A DNA stretch of 64,000 nucleotides, from positions 1,801,001 to 1,865,000 of the forward strand of contig NZ_CP039740.1 of the NCBI RefSeq assembly GCF_005153485.1, read 5' to 3'. The translations under genes and the position numbers were made by a program. A model generated the notes under the pieces. The model saw only the letters and a list, made by a program, of their open reading frames with translations, did not search any database and was not told the DNA's origin. Positions 25,713-34,205 of the stretch are shown here, piece after piece (within the stretch, counting starts at the first letter, position 1; the number at the start of each line of letters is the position of its first letter). The DNA is from Pseudolabrys sp. FHR47 (GTDB lineage Bacteria > Pseudomonadota > Alphaproteobacteria > Rhizobiales > Xanthobacteraceae).

Positions 25713-27986
25713 TTAGCCGGCCAGCGATGAGGGCTGGTCGCTGTTGCGGTAGTCTTCCGGCGAGGCGAGGCGTGCCGTGATGCGGTCGGCCGTCGTGGGA
25801 CGGCCGAAGCGATAGCCCTGCATCTGGTGCACGCCGGCGGCGCGCAGGAACAGGTGCTGGTCGGCGGTCTCGACGCCTTCGGCGGTGACCTTCATGCCGA
25901 GGCCGCGGCCGAGCGAAACCACGGCATGGACGATGGCGGCGGCGTCGGCGGCCTTCTCGATCGACAGCACGAAGCTGCGGTCGATCTTGAGCTTGTTGAA
26001 CGGGAAGCGGCGCAGATAGAGCAGCGACGAGTAGCCGGTGCCGAAATCGTCAAGCGCAAGCTGCACGCCGAGCGCCTTGAGCCGCAGCATGCTGGCTTCG
26101 GCAGTGTCGAAATTGCCGATCAGCACGCTTTCGGTGATCTCAAGCTCGAGCCGCGCCGGATCGAATCCGGTTTCGGTGAGCGTGCGCTCGACCAGTTCGG
26201 CGAAATCCGCGCGGCGGAATTGCAGCGCCGAAACGTTGACCGCGACGGTGAGGCTGGGCCAAGCGAGCCCGTCCATCATGGCTTTGCGCAGCACCCAGGC
26301 GCCCAGTTCGACGATGAGACCGGAATTCTCGGCCAGCGGGATGAATTCGGCGGGCGAGATTTCGCCGCGCGTCGGATGTGTCCAGCGGCACAAAGCCTCG
26401 ACGCCCAGCATAACGTTGCCGCTCTTGTCGACGATGGGCTGATAGAGCAGGCGGAGCTGGTTTTTCTGGATCGCCTCGCGCAGGTCGCCCTCGAGCAGCT
26501 TGCGGTTCGACAGGTCTGCATCCATGGCATTGTCGTAGATGCAGGCGCGGTTGCGGCCTTCGTTCTTGGCGCGATAGAGCGCCATGTCCGCATAACGCAT
26601 GACGTCCGGCGCCCCGGCGCAATTCTTGTCGATGACGGCGATGCCGATCGAGGCGCCGATGACGATGTTCTGCCCGGCGATACCGTAGGGCGCGCAGATG
26701 GTGCTGATGAGGCGCTGGCCGAGGGCCATCAGCATGGCGCTGTCGCCGCCGATCGACGAGAGCACGGCGAATTCGTCGCCACCGAGCCGGGCCACCAGGT
26801 CGCCGCCACGCAAGGTGTGCGACAGGCGCAAAGTCACGTTGCGGATCAGTTCGTCGCCGACCGGGTGGCCCAGTGTGTCGTTCACATCCTTGAAATGATC
26901 GAGATCGATGTAGAACAGCGCCGCCGGCACGCCCGTGGCGGCGACTTCGTCGATCACGGCTTCGAGGCGCTCAGAGAAGAAGATGCGGTTCGGCAGGCCG
27001 CACAAGGGATCGTGCAGCGCGAGATGACGTAGTCGGTTTTCGCCGGCGGCGATGGCGACCGCGGTGCGGCGCATGTAACGCAGCACGAAGGCCCCTAACA
27101 GGGCGAAGCCGGCCAGCGCCACCGCGATGAATGGCACGACGTTGCGGACGATCTCGGCGCCGGGTTGCTTCGGCGTCCATGCCAGATCCACGATGCGCGA
27201 GCCGTCGGGCGCGGTGACCTGATAGCCGTAATCGCCCTCGGGCACCGGACTGCCGCTATCGGCGATGCGAAGATTGTTGAGGCCGAGGTGAGAGCTGGTC
27301 GCGTTGATGACCTGCGGGCCGATGAACTTCACCGAAATCAGAACTGGCGCCTCGGTGTCGTAGGCGGCGGCGAGGCGGCCATCGCCGATGGCCACTGCGG
27401 CTACCACGGCAGGCTGACCCATGATCCGCCGAAGCTCGAGGACATTCGGCCGGGCGCCGGCGTCCGGGGCCGGTTGGTCGGAGAGCCGGATGGCGTTGGC
27501 GTTATTGCTGGCGCGGCCGCGCACCGTGTCGAGTACAGCCATGATCTCGGGCGGGCGGAAATCAAGCGCGTTCGGGTCGGCGGCAACCCGGCCTAGCCGC
27601 GAATAGATGGGCCGATCGGTTTTGTCGAAGATCAGAACCAGATCGTGCTGGAAATAGGTGGCCAGCCAGGCGCCGGCCCGTTCCTCGACCCAGGCAGGGT
27701 CGAATTTCTGGCGGATATGTTCGAAGGCGCCTTGCGAGGAGGCGACGCTGTCGGTCTCGCGCAGCACGCGGTGGCCGACATTCTGCAACGCGTTGGAGAG
27801 GAGCTGACGCTCTTGCGCCAGTGCCACTTCGTCGGCGCGCTGCGCCGAAGACAGGACGGCGACGACGATGCAGACGATAGCCACAGCGACGATGACGCCG
27901 ACCGGCACCACAACGCTCAACCGCGCGCGATCCCAGTTGGTGTATTGCGGGTCGTCGGGGGTTCTCGAATGAGCCGGCGACAACAA
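25713..27986 (-). CDS. Membrane GGDEF-EAL cyclic-di-GMP protein with periplasmic sensor
   Basis: A 757-residue protein. A helix at ~24-46 and another at ~270-292 flank a ~220-residue periplasmic sensor that looks CHASE4-like (YFQHDLVLIFDKTDRPIYSRL). The GGDEF domain follows with ARLGGDEFAVL (~398-408) and an inhibitory-site RGGD exactly five residues before GGDEF. The EAL domain has VEALCRW (~528), LELEITES, LDDFGTGYSSL and AEGVET, all intact. Both synthesis and breakdown of c-di-GMP are possible on sequence, with product inhibition through the I-site. PilZ receptors are encoded elsewhere (52262). No partner gene is adjacent. Confidence 0.92.
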   Translation of the reverse strand: MLSPAHSRTPDDPQYTNWDRARLSVVVPVGVIVAVAIVCIVVAVLSSAQRADEVALAQERQLLSNALQNVGHRVLRETDSVASSQGAFEHIRQKFDPAWVEERAGAWLATYFQHDLVLIFDKTDRPIYSRLGRVAADPNALDFRPPEIMAVLDTVRGRASNNANAIRLSDQPAPDAGARPNVLELRRIMGQPAVVAAVAIGDGRLAAAYDTEAPVLISVKFIGPQVINATSSHLGLNNLRIADSGSPVPEGDYGYQVTAPDGSRIVDLAWTPKQPGAEIVRNVVPFIAVALAGFALLGAFVLRYMRRTAVAIAAGENRLRHLALHDPLCGLPNRIFFSERLEAVIDEVAATGVPAALFYIDLDHFKDVNDTLGHPVGDELIRNVTLRLSHTLRGGDLVARLGGDEFAVLSSIGGDSAMLMALGQRLISTICAPYGIAGQNIVIGASIGIAVIDKNCAGAPDVMRYADMALYRAKNEGRNRACIYDNAMDADLSNRKLLEGDLREAIQKNQLRLLYQPIVDKSGNVMLGVEALCRWTHPTRGEISPAEFIPLAENSGLIVELGAWVLRKAMMDGLAWPSLTVAVNVSALQFRRADFAELVERTLTETGFDPARLELEITESVLIGNFDTAEASMLRLKALGVQLALDDFGTGYSSLLYLRRFPFNKLKIDRSFVLSIEKAADAAAIVHAVVSLGRGLGMKVTAEGVETADQHLFLRAAGVHQMQGYRFGRPTTADRITARLASPEDYRNSDQPSSLAG

Positions 27987-28220
27987 AGCTTCCCCTAAAG
28001 CGTCCTAGTGATTGGACAATCCGTCCGGACGGTAGGGGTTAAAGCTTGCCAATCGCTTTCATCGGGCCGCTTTCGGGGCAGCGGAACAAATTACCACGGC
28101 AAATCGTCAAGCGCCGTTAACCGAAGGTAAAGGCGAAAATCTCCGCATTTCCACCGCAACGGGATGGCCAAAGGACCGCTTTTGGCGGTCCATCGACGTA
28201 AACCGGGCGATTTCGTCCGC

Positions 28221-28967
28221 TTATCGGCCGTTGCCGTAAGGCGGACGGGGGATGGCGATATGGGCGGCGCGCAGCGCCCCCGACCATTGCTCCCGCAGGT
28301 CCTGGAAATAGGGCTCGCCCGGCTCGATGCGGTAATTGACCTCGGCGTTGAGCTCGTCGCGCCGCGCCACCATCAGGTCGATCGGCAGACCGACGCCGAG
28401 ATTGGAGCGCATGGTCGAGTCCATCGAGATCAGCCCGATCTTGAGCGCATCATAGACGTCTGTGTCGAAGGAAATGGCGCGGTCGAGCACCGGCTTGCCG
28501 TATTTATGCTCGCCGATCTGCAAATAGGGCGTGTCGGTGGTGCACTCGATGAAGTTGCCGGCCGAGTAGATCATGAACAGGCGCAGCTTGCCGCCCTTGA
28601 CCTGCCCGCCGAACAGGAAGGCGACGTCGTGGTCGATGGCGGCTTCGGCCAATGCTTTGCCGTCGATGCCCTGAACGAGACGCACCGCCTTGCCGATGCG
28701 CTGCGCCGCCTGGAACATGGTCGGCGCATTCATCAGTGTTTCCAGTTCGCCCGTTTCCGGATTTTCGATGCCTTCGGTAAGCATCGAGCGCACGGTTTGC
28801 GACAGCGACAGATTGCCGGACGAAGCGATCGCCATGATGCGCTCGCCGGGCTGGCTGTAGACATGCAGCTTGCGAAACGTCGAGACATTGTCGAGGCCGG
28901 CATTGGTGCGCGTATCGGCAATCATGACGAGGCCGTCGCGCACGAGAATTCCGCAGCAATAGGTCAT
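28221..28967 (-). CDS. Anbu proteasome-like peptidase
   Basis: A 248-residue Ntn-hydrolase of the Anbu family. After Met removal the nucleophile is Thr1 (TYCCGILVRDG), followed by Asp17 (MIADTRTNAG) and a lysine at 32, equivalent to proteasomal Lys33 (TFRKLHVYS). The serine/glycine segment IMAIASSGNLSLSQ matches the beta-subunit fold. It is last of a minus-strand set with transglutaminase, alpha-E and ATP-grasp genes, the conserved Anbu neighbourhood. Anbu forms open helical assemblies in published structures, but its natural substrates are uncertain. The role in trimming a peptide product of its neighbours is inference. Confidence 0.92.
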   Translation of the reverse strand: MTYCCGILVRDGLVMIADTRTNAGLDNVSTFRKLHVYSQPGERIMAIASSGNLSLSQTVRSMLTEGIENPETGELETLMNAPTMFQAAQRIGKAVRLVQGIDGKALAEAAIDHDVAFLFGGQVKGGKLRLFMIYSAGNFIECTTDTPYLQIGEHKYGKPVLDRAISFDTDVYDALKIGLISMDSTMRSNLGVGLPIDLMVARRDELNAEVNYRIEPGEPYFQDLREQWSGALRAAHIAIPRPPYGNGR

Positions 28968-29039
28968 TGGTCAGGTCTTTTCCGGCAGGTTCTTTTTGGA
29001 GCGTGGTCGGTTCGGGCAGGGACTATAAATGCAAGGCCG

Positions 29040-29885
29040 TCACTGCTGCGACTGCGATTGCCAGTTGCCGCCCGGAAGCGCAGGCGCGACCCGAACGGCG
29101 ACCGACATGGTTTCGCTGCCGCCGCCGATACGCGAACCACGTACCGGCGCGGCGCCGAGATAATCGAGCCCGACGGCAACGCGCACATGCGCTTCGGTCG
29201 GTGACAGCCCATGTGTTGGGTCGAAGCCCACCCAGCCGAGCTTGTCGATATAGGCTTCGGCCCAGGCGTGACCCGCTTCCTGCGGCGAGGTCTCTTCGGC
29301 GCGGCAGTAATGGCCGCCGATGTAGCGCGCCGGGATGCCGAGATGGCGTGCGGCGGCGATGAAGATATGCGTGCCGTCCTGGCAGACGCCGCGCTTGAGC
29401 TTAAAGGCTTCGGCCGCCGTGGTGCCGACATCGGTCGGCTCGGTGTCGAAGGTGAAGCCTTCATTGAGCGCGGCGAGCAGGGCATGCAGCACGGTGAGGG
29501 TGTCGGAGCCGGCTTTCTCGCGAATGTCTTCGGCGAAGGCGATGATGGCGGCATCGGCTTGCGTGAGCTCGGTGTCGCGCAAATAAAGCGCCGGCGGAAA
29601 GCGCTCGATCGTGCCGCGGATGACGCCGCTCGTATCCTGCGTGTCGACTTCGCCTTCGACGGTGACGGAGAGTTCGTTGAACGGGCCTTCGGCGGTGAAG
29701 ACATGGCTGATATTGCCGAAGGCGCCTTCGCGCTGGTGCAACTGGCAATCGCGCGACAGGTCGATGCGCCAGTTCAGCACATACTGGCCGTCGTGATTGC
29801 GCGGCGTGAGGCGCAGCACCTGCGTCACGCTCTTGGGCGGCGCATCGTAAGTGTAAGTGGTGGTGTGGGCGATCCGGATTCGCAT
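29040..29885 (-). CDS. Transglutaminase-like peptidase of the Anbu operon
   Basis: A 281-residue protein: an N-terminal beta domain (MRIRIAHTTTYTYDAPP..., Bact_transglu_N) then a transglutaminase core with catalytic Cys near 166 (KRGVCQDGTHIF), His in AGHAWAEAYIDKLGW (~204) and Asp in FDPTHG (~220). No signal peptide, so cytoplasmic. The family is proposed to act as a peptidase or amide-processing enzyme on products of the ATP-grasp ligase. It lies 72 bases upstream of anbu and 73 bases downstream of the alpha-E gene. Confidence 0.92.
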   Translation of the reverse strand: MRIRIAHTTTYTYDAPPKSVTQVLRLTPRNHDGQYVLNWRIDLSRDCQLHQREGAFGNISHVFTAEGPFNELSVTVEGEVDTQDTSGVIRGTIERFPPALYLRDTELTQADAAIIAFAEDIREKAGSDTLTVLHALLAALNEGFTFDTEPTDVGTTAAEAFKLKRGVCQDGTHIFIAAARHLGIPARYIGGHYCRAEETSPQEAGHAWAEAYIDKLGWVGFDPTHGLSPTEAHVRVAVGLDYLGAAPVRGSRIGGGSETMSVAVRVAPALPGGNWQSQSQQ

Positions 29886-29958
29886 GGAGCCTGGCGTGGC
29901 GCGCGGGGTGTTCTGACGAGCTACCCTAGCACGGCGGCGGGAGAAGCAAGGGGGTGGC

Positions 29959-30900
29959 TCATTGCAGGAATTGCTCGGTGATGTTCACGCCCAAGCGGTT
30001 GTTTTCAGTGATGAATTCGCCGATGAACTCGTGCAGGCCGCGCTGGAAGATACCGTCCATTTTGCTGTTCTGAAGGCGGGTGCGGATGCCGCGGGCATGG
30101 CGCTGCGCCTGACCCTGACGGCCATAGGTCGAGCCGATGGCATCGAGATTGCGCACGATCGCCTCGTAGCAGGAGGCGAGCGAGCGCGGCATCTCTTCTT
30201 TCAGAATCAAGAGGTCGGCGACTAGCCACGGCTTGAGGCTCTCGCGATAGACCCAGTGATAGGCGGTGAGCGCCGACACCGAGCGCAGGATCGCCGCCCA
30301 CTGGAAGTAATCGAGCGGGCCGCCGACGCGCTCATGCTCGGGCAGGAGCAGGTGATACTTCACGTCGAGAATGCGTGCGGTGTTGTCGGCGCGCTCCATG
30401 TAGACGCCGAGTCGCGAGAACCAATAGGCGTCGTTGCGCAGCATGGTGCGGTAGGCCGAGCCGTCATAGCGCAGCGAGGATTCCTGCACCCAGCGCAGGA
30501 AGCGCGACGTTTCCTCGCGCGAGGCGGGGCCGTTGCCGAAGCGCTTGAGCTCGAGCCAGGTGCCGTTGATGGCATCCCACATCTCGCCGGTCAGCGCGGT
30601 GCGCACCGCGCGCGCGTTGCCGCGCGCCATCTCGAAGCAGTTGCGGATCGAGGACGGGTTGGCGGTGGAGAAGGCGAGGTAGTCGGTGACGTTTTCCTCC
30701 GTCGCGGTTTCGTAGTGCTTGAAGAAGCTGCCGGCGCAGCCGGCGGTGAGCACCGCGGATTCCCACTCGTTGCCGGTGCCGACATAAGCCAGCGGCAAAG
30801 CGGACAGACGCTGCGTGGCGTCGAGAATGCGCGCCAGATATTCGGCGCGTTCGACATAGCGCGAGAGCCAGAACAGGTTATCGGCGGTGCGTGAGAGCAT
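29959..30900 (-). CDS. Alpha-E domain protein of the Anbu operon
   Basis: A 313-residue all-helical protein beginning MLSRTADNLFWLSRYVERAE, the diagnostic alpha-E start, with WFSRLGVYMERADNTARILD (~166-185) as an internal repeat-like match to the first helix. It accompanies circularly permuted ATP-grasp enzymes almost invariably and may present the acceptor or stabilise the complex; biochemical evidence is thin. It is separated from the ATP-grasp gene by 178 bases of palindromic repeat. Confidence 0.9.
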   Translation of the reverse strand: MLSRTADNLFWLSRYVERAEYLARILDATQRLSALPLAYVGTGNEWESAVLTAGCAGSFFKHYETATEENVTDYLAFSTANPSSIRNCFEMARGNARAVRTALTGEMWDAINGTWLELKRFGNGPASREETSRFLRWVQESSLRYDGSAYRTMLRNDAYWFSRLGVYMERADNTARILDVKYHLLLPEHERVGGPLDYFQWAAILRSVSALTAYHWVYRESLKPWLVADLLILKEEMPRSLASCYEAIVRNLDAIGSTYGRQGQAQRHARGIRTRLQNSKMDGIFQRGLHEFIGEFITENNRLGVNITEQFLQ

Positions 30901-30920
30901 TTAGAAATTCCCGGCGCTCA

Positions 30921-31053
30921 TCTTCACCCTCCCCTGGAGGGGGAGGGTCGATGCGCGAAGCGCATCGGGGTGGGGTGACCTTGGGCGCTGACGCGTCACC
31001 CCCTCCCGGCGAGCTACGCTCGCCGACCTCCCCCCTCCAGGGGGAGGTGAAGA
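30921..31053. repeat. Long imperfect palindrome, copy 1 (CTTCACCCTCCCCTGGAGGG family)
   Basis: CTTCACCCTCCCCTGGAGGG at the left and CCCTCCAGGGGGAGGTGAAG at the right form outer arms, with inner GGGGTGGGGTGA / TCACCCCCTCC pairing. The same element recurs at 41314-41455. It lies inside the Anbu operon between the ATP-grasp and alpha-E genes, so it is transcribed as a hairpin. Confidence 0.85.
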
Positions 31054-31078
31054 GAGACCGGCGCGTTGCATCGACATC

Positions 31079-32500
31079 TCAACCATCCAGCACCCACGTG
31101 TCCTTGGTGCCGCCGCCCTGGCTCGAATTGACCACCAGCGAACCTTCCTTGAGCGCGACGCGGGTAAGGCCGCCGGGCACGATGCGCACGCCCTTGCGGC
31201 CGGTGAGCACGAAGGGCCGCAGATCGACATGGCGCGGCGCCACGCCGCTCTCGACACAGGTCGGCGATGTCGACAGCGCGAGGGTCGGCTGGGCGATGAA
31301 ATTGTCCGGTGCCGTTTTCAGTTTGGCGCGGAACTGCTCGATCGCGATCTTGCTGGCGGACGGGCCAATCAGCATGCCGTAGCCACCGGAGCCGTGCACT
31401 TCCTTGACCACCAGTTCTGGCAGGTGATCGAGCACATAGGAGAGATGTTCGGGCTCGCGGCAGCGCCAGGTCGGCACGTTCTTCAAAAGCGGTTCTTCGC
31501 CGAGATAGAACTTCACGATGTCCGGCATGAAGGAATAGATCGCCTTGTCGTCGGCAATGCCGGTGCCGACCGCATTGGCGAGCGTGACATTGCCGGCGGC
31601 ATAGGCCGACATCAGGCCGGGCACGCCGAGGATCGAGTCGGGGCGGAAGGCGAGGGGATCGATGAAGTCGTCATCGACGCGGCGGTAGATGACATCGACG
31701 CGCTGCGGGCCTTGCGTCGTGCGCATGTAAACGACCTCGTCCTTGACGAAGAGGTCGCGGCCTTCGACCAGTTCGACGCCGAGCTTGTCGGCGAGGAACG
31801 AGTGTTCGTAATAGGCGGAGTTGTAGACGCCGGGCGTGAGCAGCACGACGTTCGGCTCCTTCGGCGTCGACAAGGGCGCCACCGATTTGAGCGTGGCGAG
31901 CAGTTCGTCGGGATAGTTCTCGACCGGCGCGATGCGATGGCGCGAGAACAATTCCGGGAACAGCCGCATCATGATCTCGCGGTTCTCCAGCATGTAGGAG
32001 ACGCCGGAGGGCGTGCGGGCATTGTCCTCGAGCACATAGAAGGTATCGGCGTCGACGCGGATAATGTCGATGCCGGCGATGTGCACATAGATGTCGTGCG
32101 GCACGCTCTGGCCGTTCATCTCCGGGCGGAACGCCGGATTACGGAAGATCATGTCTTCGGGGACGATGCCGGCGCGCAGGATCTCGCGCGCGCCGTAGAC
32201 GTCCTTGATGAACAGGTTGAGCGCGTTGACGCGCTGGGTCAGGCCCTTCTCCAGTTGCCGCCATTCGGCACCCGACATAATGCGCGGGATGACGTCGAAG
32301 GGGATCAGGCGTTCGGTGGCGTCGGCCTCGCCATAGACGGCGAAGGTGATGCCGATGCGGCGGAAGATCAGTTCGGCCTCGCGGCGCCGGTAGTCGAGGA
32401 CGTCCGGCGGCACCTCCTTGAGCCAACGGTCGAGTTCGCCATAGGCCGGCCGGACGGTTCCACCGTCGCGGCCCTTCATCTCGTCGAAGGCGGATACCAT
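31079..32500 (-). CDS. Circularly permuted type-2 ATP-grasp protein of the Anbu operon
   Basis: A 473-residue ATP-dependent amide ligase candidate. Signatures are YRRREAELIFRRIGITFAVYG, FIKDVYGAREIL, IDIIRVDADTFYVLEDN (metal and nucleotide-binding acidic patch), VLLTPGVYNSAYYEHSFLA, RRVDDDFIDP, and LVVKEVHGSGGYGMLIGP near 375, a glycine-rich loop. The fold is CP_ATPgrasp_2. It probably forms a peptide or amide bond on an unknown acceptor, with the alpha-E, transglutaminase and Anbu proteins as partners. It is the first gene of the operon; its promoter must lie in 32501-32849. Confidence 0.93.
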   Translation of the reverse strand: MVSAFDEMKGRDGGTVRPAYGELDRWLKEVPPDVLDYRRREAELIFRRIGITFAVYGEADATERLIPFDVIPRIMSGAEWRQLEKGLTQRVNALNLFIKDVYGAREILRAGIVPEDMIFRNPAFRPEMNGQSVPHDIYVHIAGIDIIRVDADTFYVLEDNARTPSGVSYMLENREIMMRLFPELFSRHRIAPVENYPDELLATLKSVAPLSTPKEPNVVLLTPGVYNSAYYEHSFLADKLGVELVEGRDLFVKDEVVYMRTTQGPQRVDVIYRRVDDDFIDPLAFRPDSILGVPGLMSAYAAGNVTLANAVGTGIADDKAIYSFMPDIVKFYLGEEPLLKNVPTWRCREPEHLSYVLDHLPELVVKEVHGSGGYGMLIGPSASKIAIEQFRAKLKTAPDNFIAQPTLALSTSPTCVESGVAPRHVDLRPFVLTGRKGVRIVPGGLTRVALKEGSLVVNSSQGGGTKDTWVLDG

Positions 32501-32849
32501 TCAGATCCCCAGCACGCCTTAGCCCCCAAACCGGCCGGCCACGCTTTGGCCGGGTCACCTTGAGGGTTTCCCTCACCCCTCGTAGCAATCTTCAGGCCAA
32601 GGAAAACCTGAAGCAAAACACATATTTGCCGACGATATCCGGGTCCGTCGGACTTGGCTGCCCAAATTATGGGCAGTAAGCAGGGGCGCCGGCAAGATGG
32701 CCAATAGGCGCATGGAAAAGAATTGCGGACAGCCCGGCGGCAGCGGGGCCGGGCCTGTTTCCGCGAGGCGGCCATTCTGCTTTAACGGCCGAACGCTGAT
32801 TTTTGTCCGGCGGAAACGCCTGCATGCGTTGCCCTCGAGGGACCTTTTG
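32501..32849. other. Divergent intergenic region, Anbu operon / MoaB-CinA gene
   Basis: 349 bases between outward-facing starts. Both promoters must be here. I see a G+C-rich right half with GGCAGCGGGGCCGGGCC and an AT-richer centre (CAAAACACATATTTGCCG, 32617-32634), but no strong dyad, RNA gene or small coding frame I can support. Confidence 0.5.
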
Positions 32850-33620
32850 ATGACCGCCACTTCGTCCAAGCCTGCCGTCGTCACCGCGGCTGTGCTGGTG
32901 ATTGGCGACGAGATTCTCTCCGGCCGCACCAAGGACAAGAACATCGGCTACATCGCCGACTACATGACCGCCCTTGGCATTGATCTCAAGGAAGTGCGGG
33001 TCGTGTCGGACGACGAGACCGCCATCGTTACGGCGCTGAACGCGCTGCGTAGCGCCTACGATTATGTGTTCACCACCGGCGGTATCGGCCCAACCCACGA
33101 TGACATCACCGCGGACTGCGTTGCCAAAGCTTTTGGCGTCGAACTCGAGTTCCACCCCGACGCGATCGCAATTATGAAGGAGCGCATCGCCAAGGCCGGC
33201 GGCGAACTCAACGAAGCGCGCATGCGCATGACGCGCATTCCCAAAGGCGGCTCGCTGGTCGCCAACAAGGTGTCCGGCGCGCCGGGTTTCTGGATCGGCA
33301 ATGTCATTACCATGGCCGGCATTCCGGCGGTGATGCAGGCGATGCTCGACGAGGTGGCGCCGAAGCTGAAGACCGGCGTCAAGATGCTGTCGGAGTCGAT
33401 CCGCGCCAATGCGCGCGAAGGCGATGTCGGCACCGAGCTTGGTCTGATCGCCAAGGCCTATCCCGATGCCATCATCGGCAGCTATCCATTCACGGACGAG
33501 CAGGGCGGGCCGAATACGCATATCGTGGTGCGCTCGCGCGATCCCGAGCGGCTCAAGGAAGTCAAAGCCGCAGTCGAGGCGATGCTGGTGACCGTGCACG
33601 CGCAGATCGCCGCGACCTGA
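32850..33620 (+). CDS. MoaB/CinA-type molybdopterin-binding-fold protein
   Basis: A 256-residue protein from ATG 32850 (MTATSSKPAVVTAAVLVIGDE), chosen over the upstream extension, which has low-complexity composition. The MoCF-binding-fold motif FTTGGIGPTHDDITADC is at ~73-90, preceded by GDEILSGRTKDKN and followed by KVSGAPGFWIGNVITMAGIP. This is the N-terminal domain of CinA without the C-terminal deamidase part. Such stand-alone proteins may act as pyrophosphatases or bind pterins; the substrate is unknown. A phosphoribosyltransferase gene follows after 48 bases. Confidence 0.87.
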   Translation: MTATSSKPAVVTAAVLVIGDEILSGRTKDKNIGYIADYMTALGIDLKEVRVVSDDETAIVTALNALRSAYDYVFTTGGIGPTHDDITADCVAKAFGVELEFHPDAIAIMKERIAKAGGELNEARMRMTRIPKGGSLVANKVSGAPGFWIGNVITMAGIPAVMQAMLDEVAPKLKTGVKMLSESIRANAREGDVGTELGLIAKAYPDAIIGSYPFTDEQGGPNTHIVVRSRDPERLKEVKAAVEAMLVTVHAQIAAT

Positions 33621-33668
33621 GCGGCGCATAAAAGCAATGATCCTGAGGAAGCGACCGAAGAGAATCCG

Positions 33669-34175
33669 ATGAGCGACGCCCCGCGACCCGACAAAGTCTT
33701 TCCCGTCTCCTGGGACCAGTTTCACCGCGACACCCGCGCCTTGACCTGGCGGCTGCACGAGGCCGGGCCGTTCGAGGCCATCGTTTGCATCACGCGCGGC
33801 GGGCTGGTGCCGGCGGCCATTGTGGCGCGCGAACTCAACGTGCGCATCATCGAGACCGTCTGCATCGCCAGCTATCACGACTACAAGAACCAGGGTGACA
33901 TCAAGGTGATGAAGGGCGTCGGCCCGGAAATCACGTCGATGCGCGCCCAGGGAAAGGGCGTGCTGATCATCGACGACCTCGTCGACACCGGCAAGACCGC
34001 GCGCATGGTGCGCGACATCCTGCCGGCCGCGCATTTCGCCACGGTCTACGCCAAGCCGATGGGGCGGCCGCTGGTCGACACTTTCATCACCGAAGTGTCG
34101 CAGGACACCTGGATCTATTTCCCGTGGGACACTGCTTTGTCCTACGCGCCGCCGATCCGCGCCGGCGGCGATTGA
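33669..34175 (+). CDS. gpt: Xanthine (guanine) phosphoribosyltransferase
   Basis: A 168-residue purine-salvage enzyme converting xanthine/guanine plus PRPP to the nucleotide in the cytoplasm. The PRPP loop [14 protein letters not shown] is at 98-111, [17 protein letters not shown] near 36-52, and TWIYFPWD near the end is the base-binding hood of the Gpt branch. The family length fits. The start ATG at 33669 has GAAGAGAAT upstream. It is convergent with ilvD 30 bases downstream. Confidence 0.9.
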   Translation: MSDAPRPDKVFPVSWDQFHRDTRALTWRLHEAGPFEAIVCITRGGLVPAAIVARELNVRIIETVCIASYHDYKNQGDIKVMKGVGPEITSMRAQGKGVLIIDDLVDTGKTARMVRDILPAAHFATVYAKPMGRPLVDTFITEVSQDTWIYFPWDTALSYAPPIRAGGD

Positions 34176-34205
34176 GCCCAGCCGGCGCGTTGATCTTGAT
34201 GGTGC

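Noticed and set aside
30901..31078. CRISPR-like repeats
   Set aside because: The direct-looking repeats are arms of a palindrome; no regularly spaced unique spacers occur here or anywhere else in the window.
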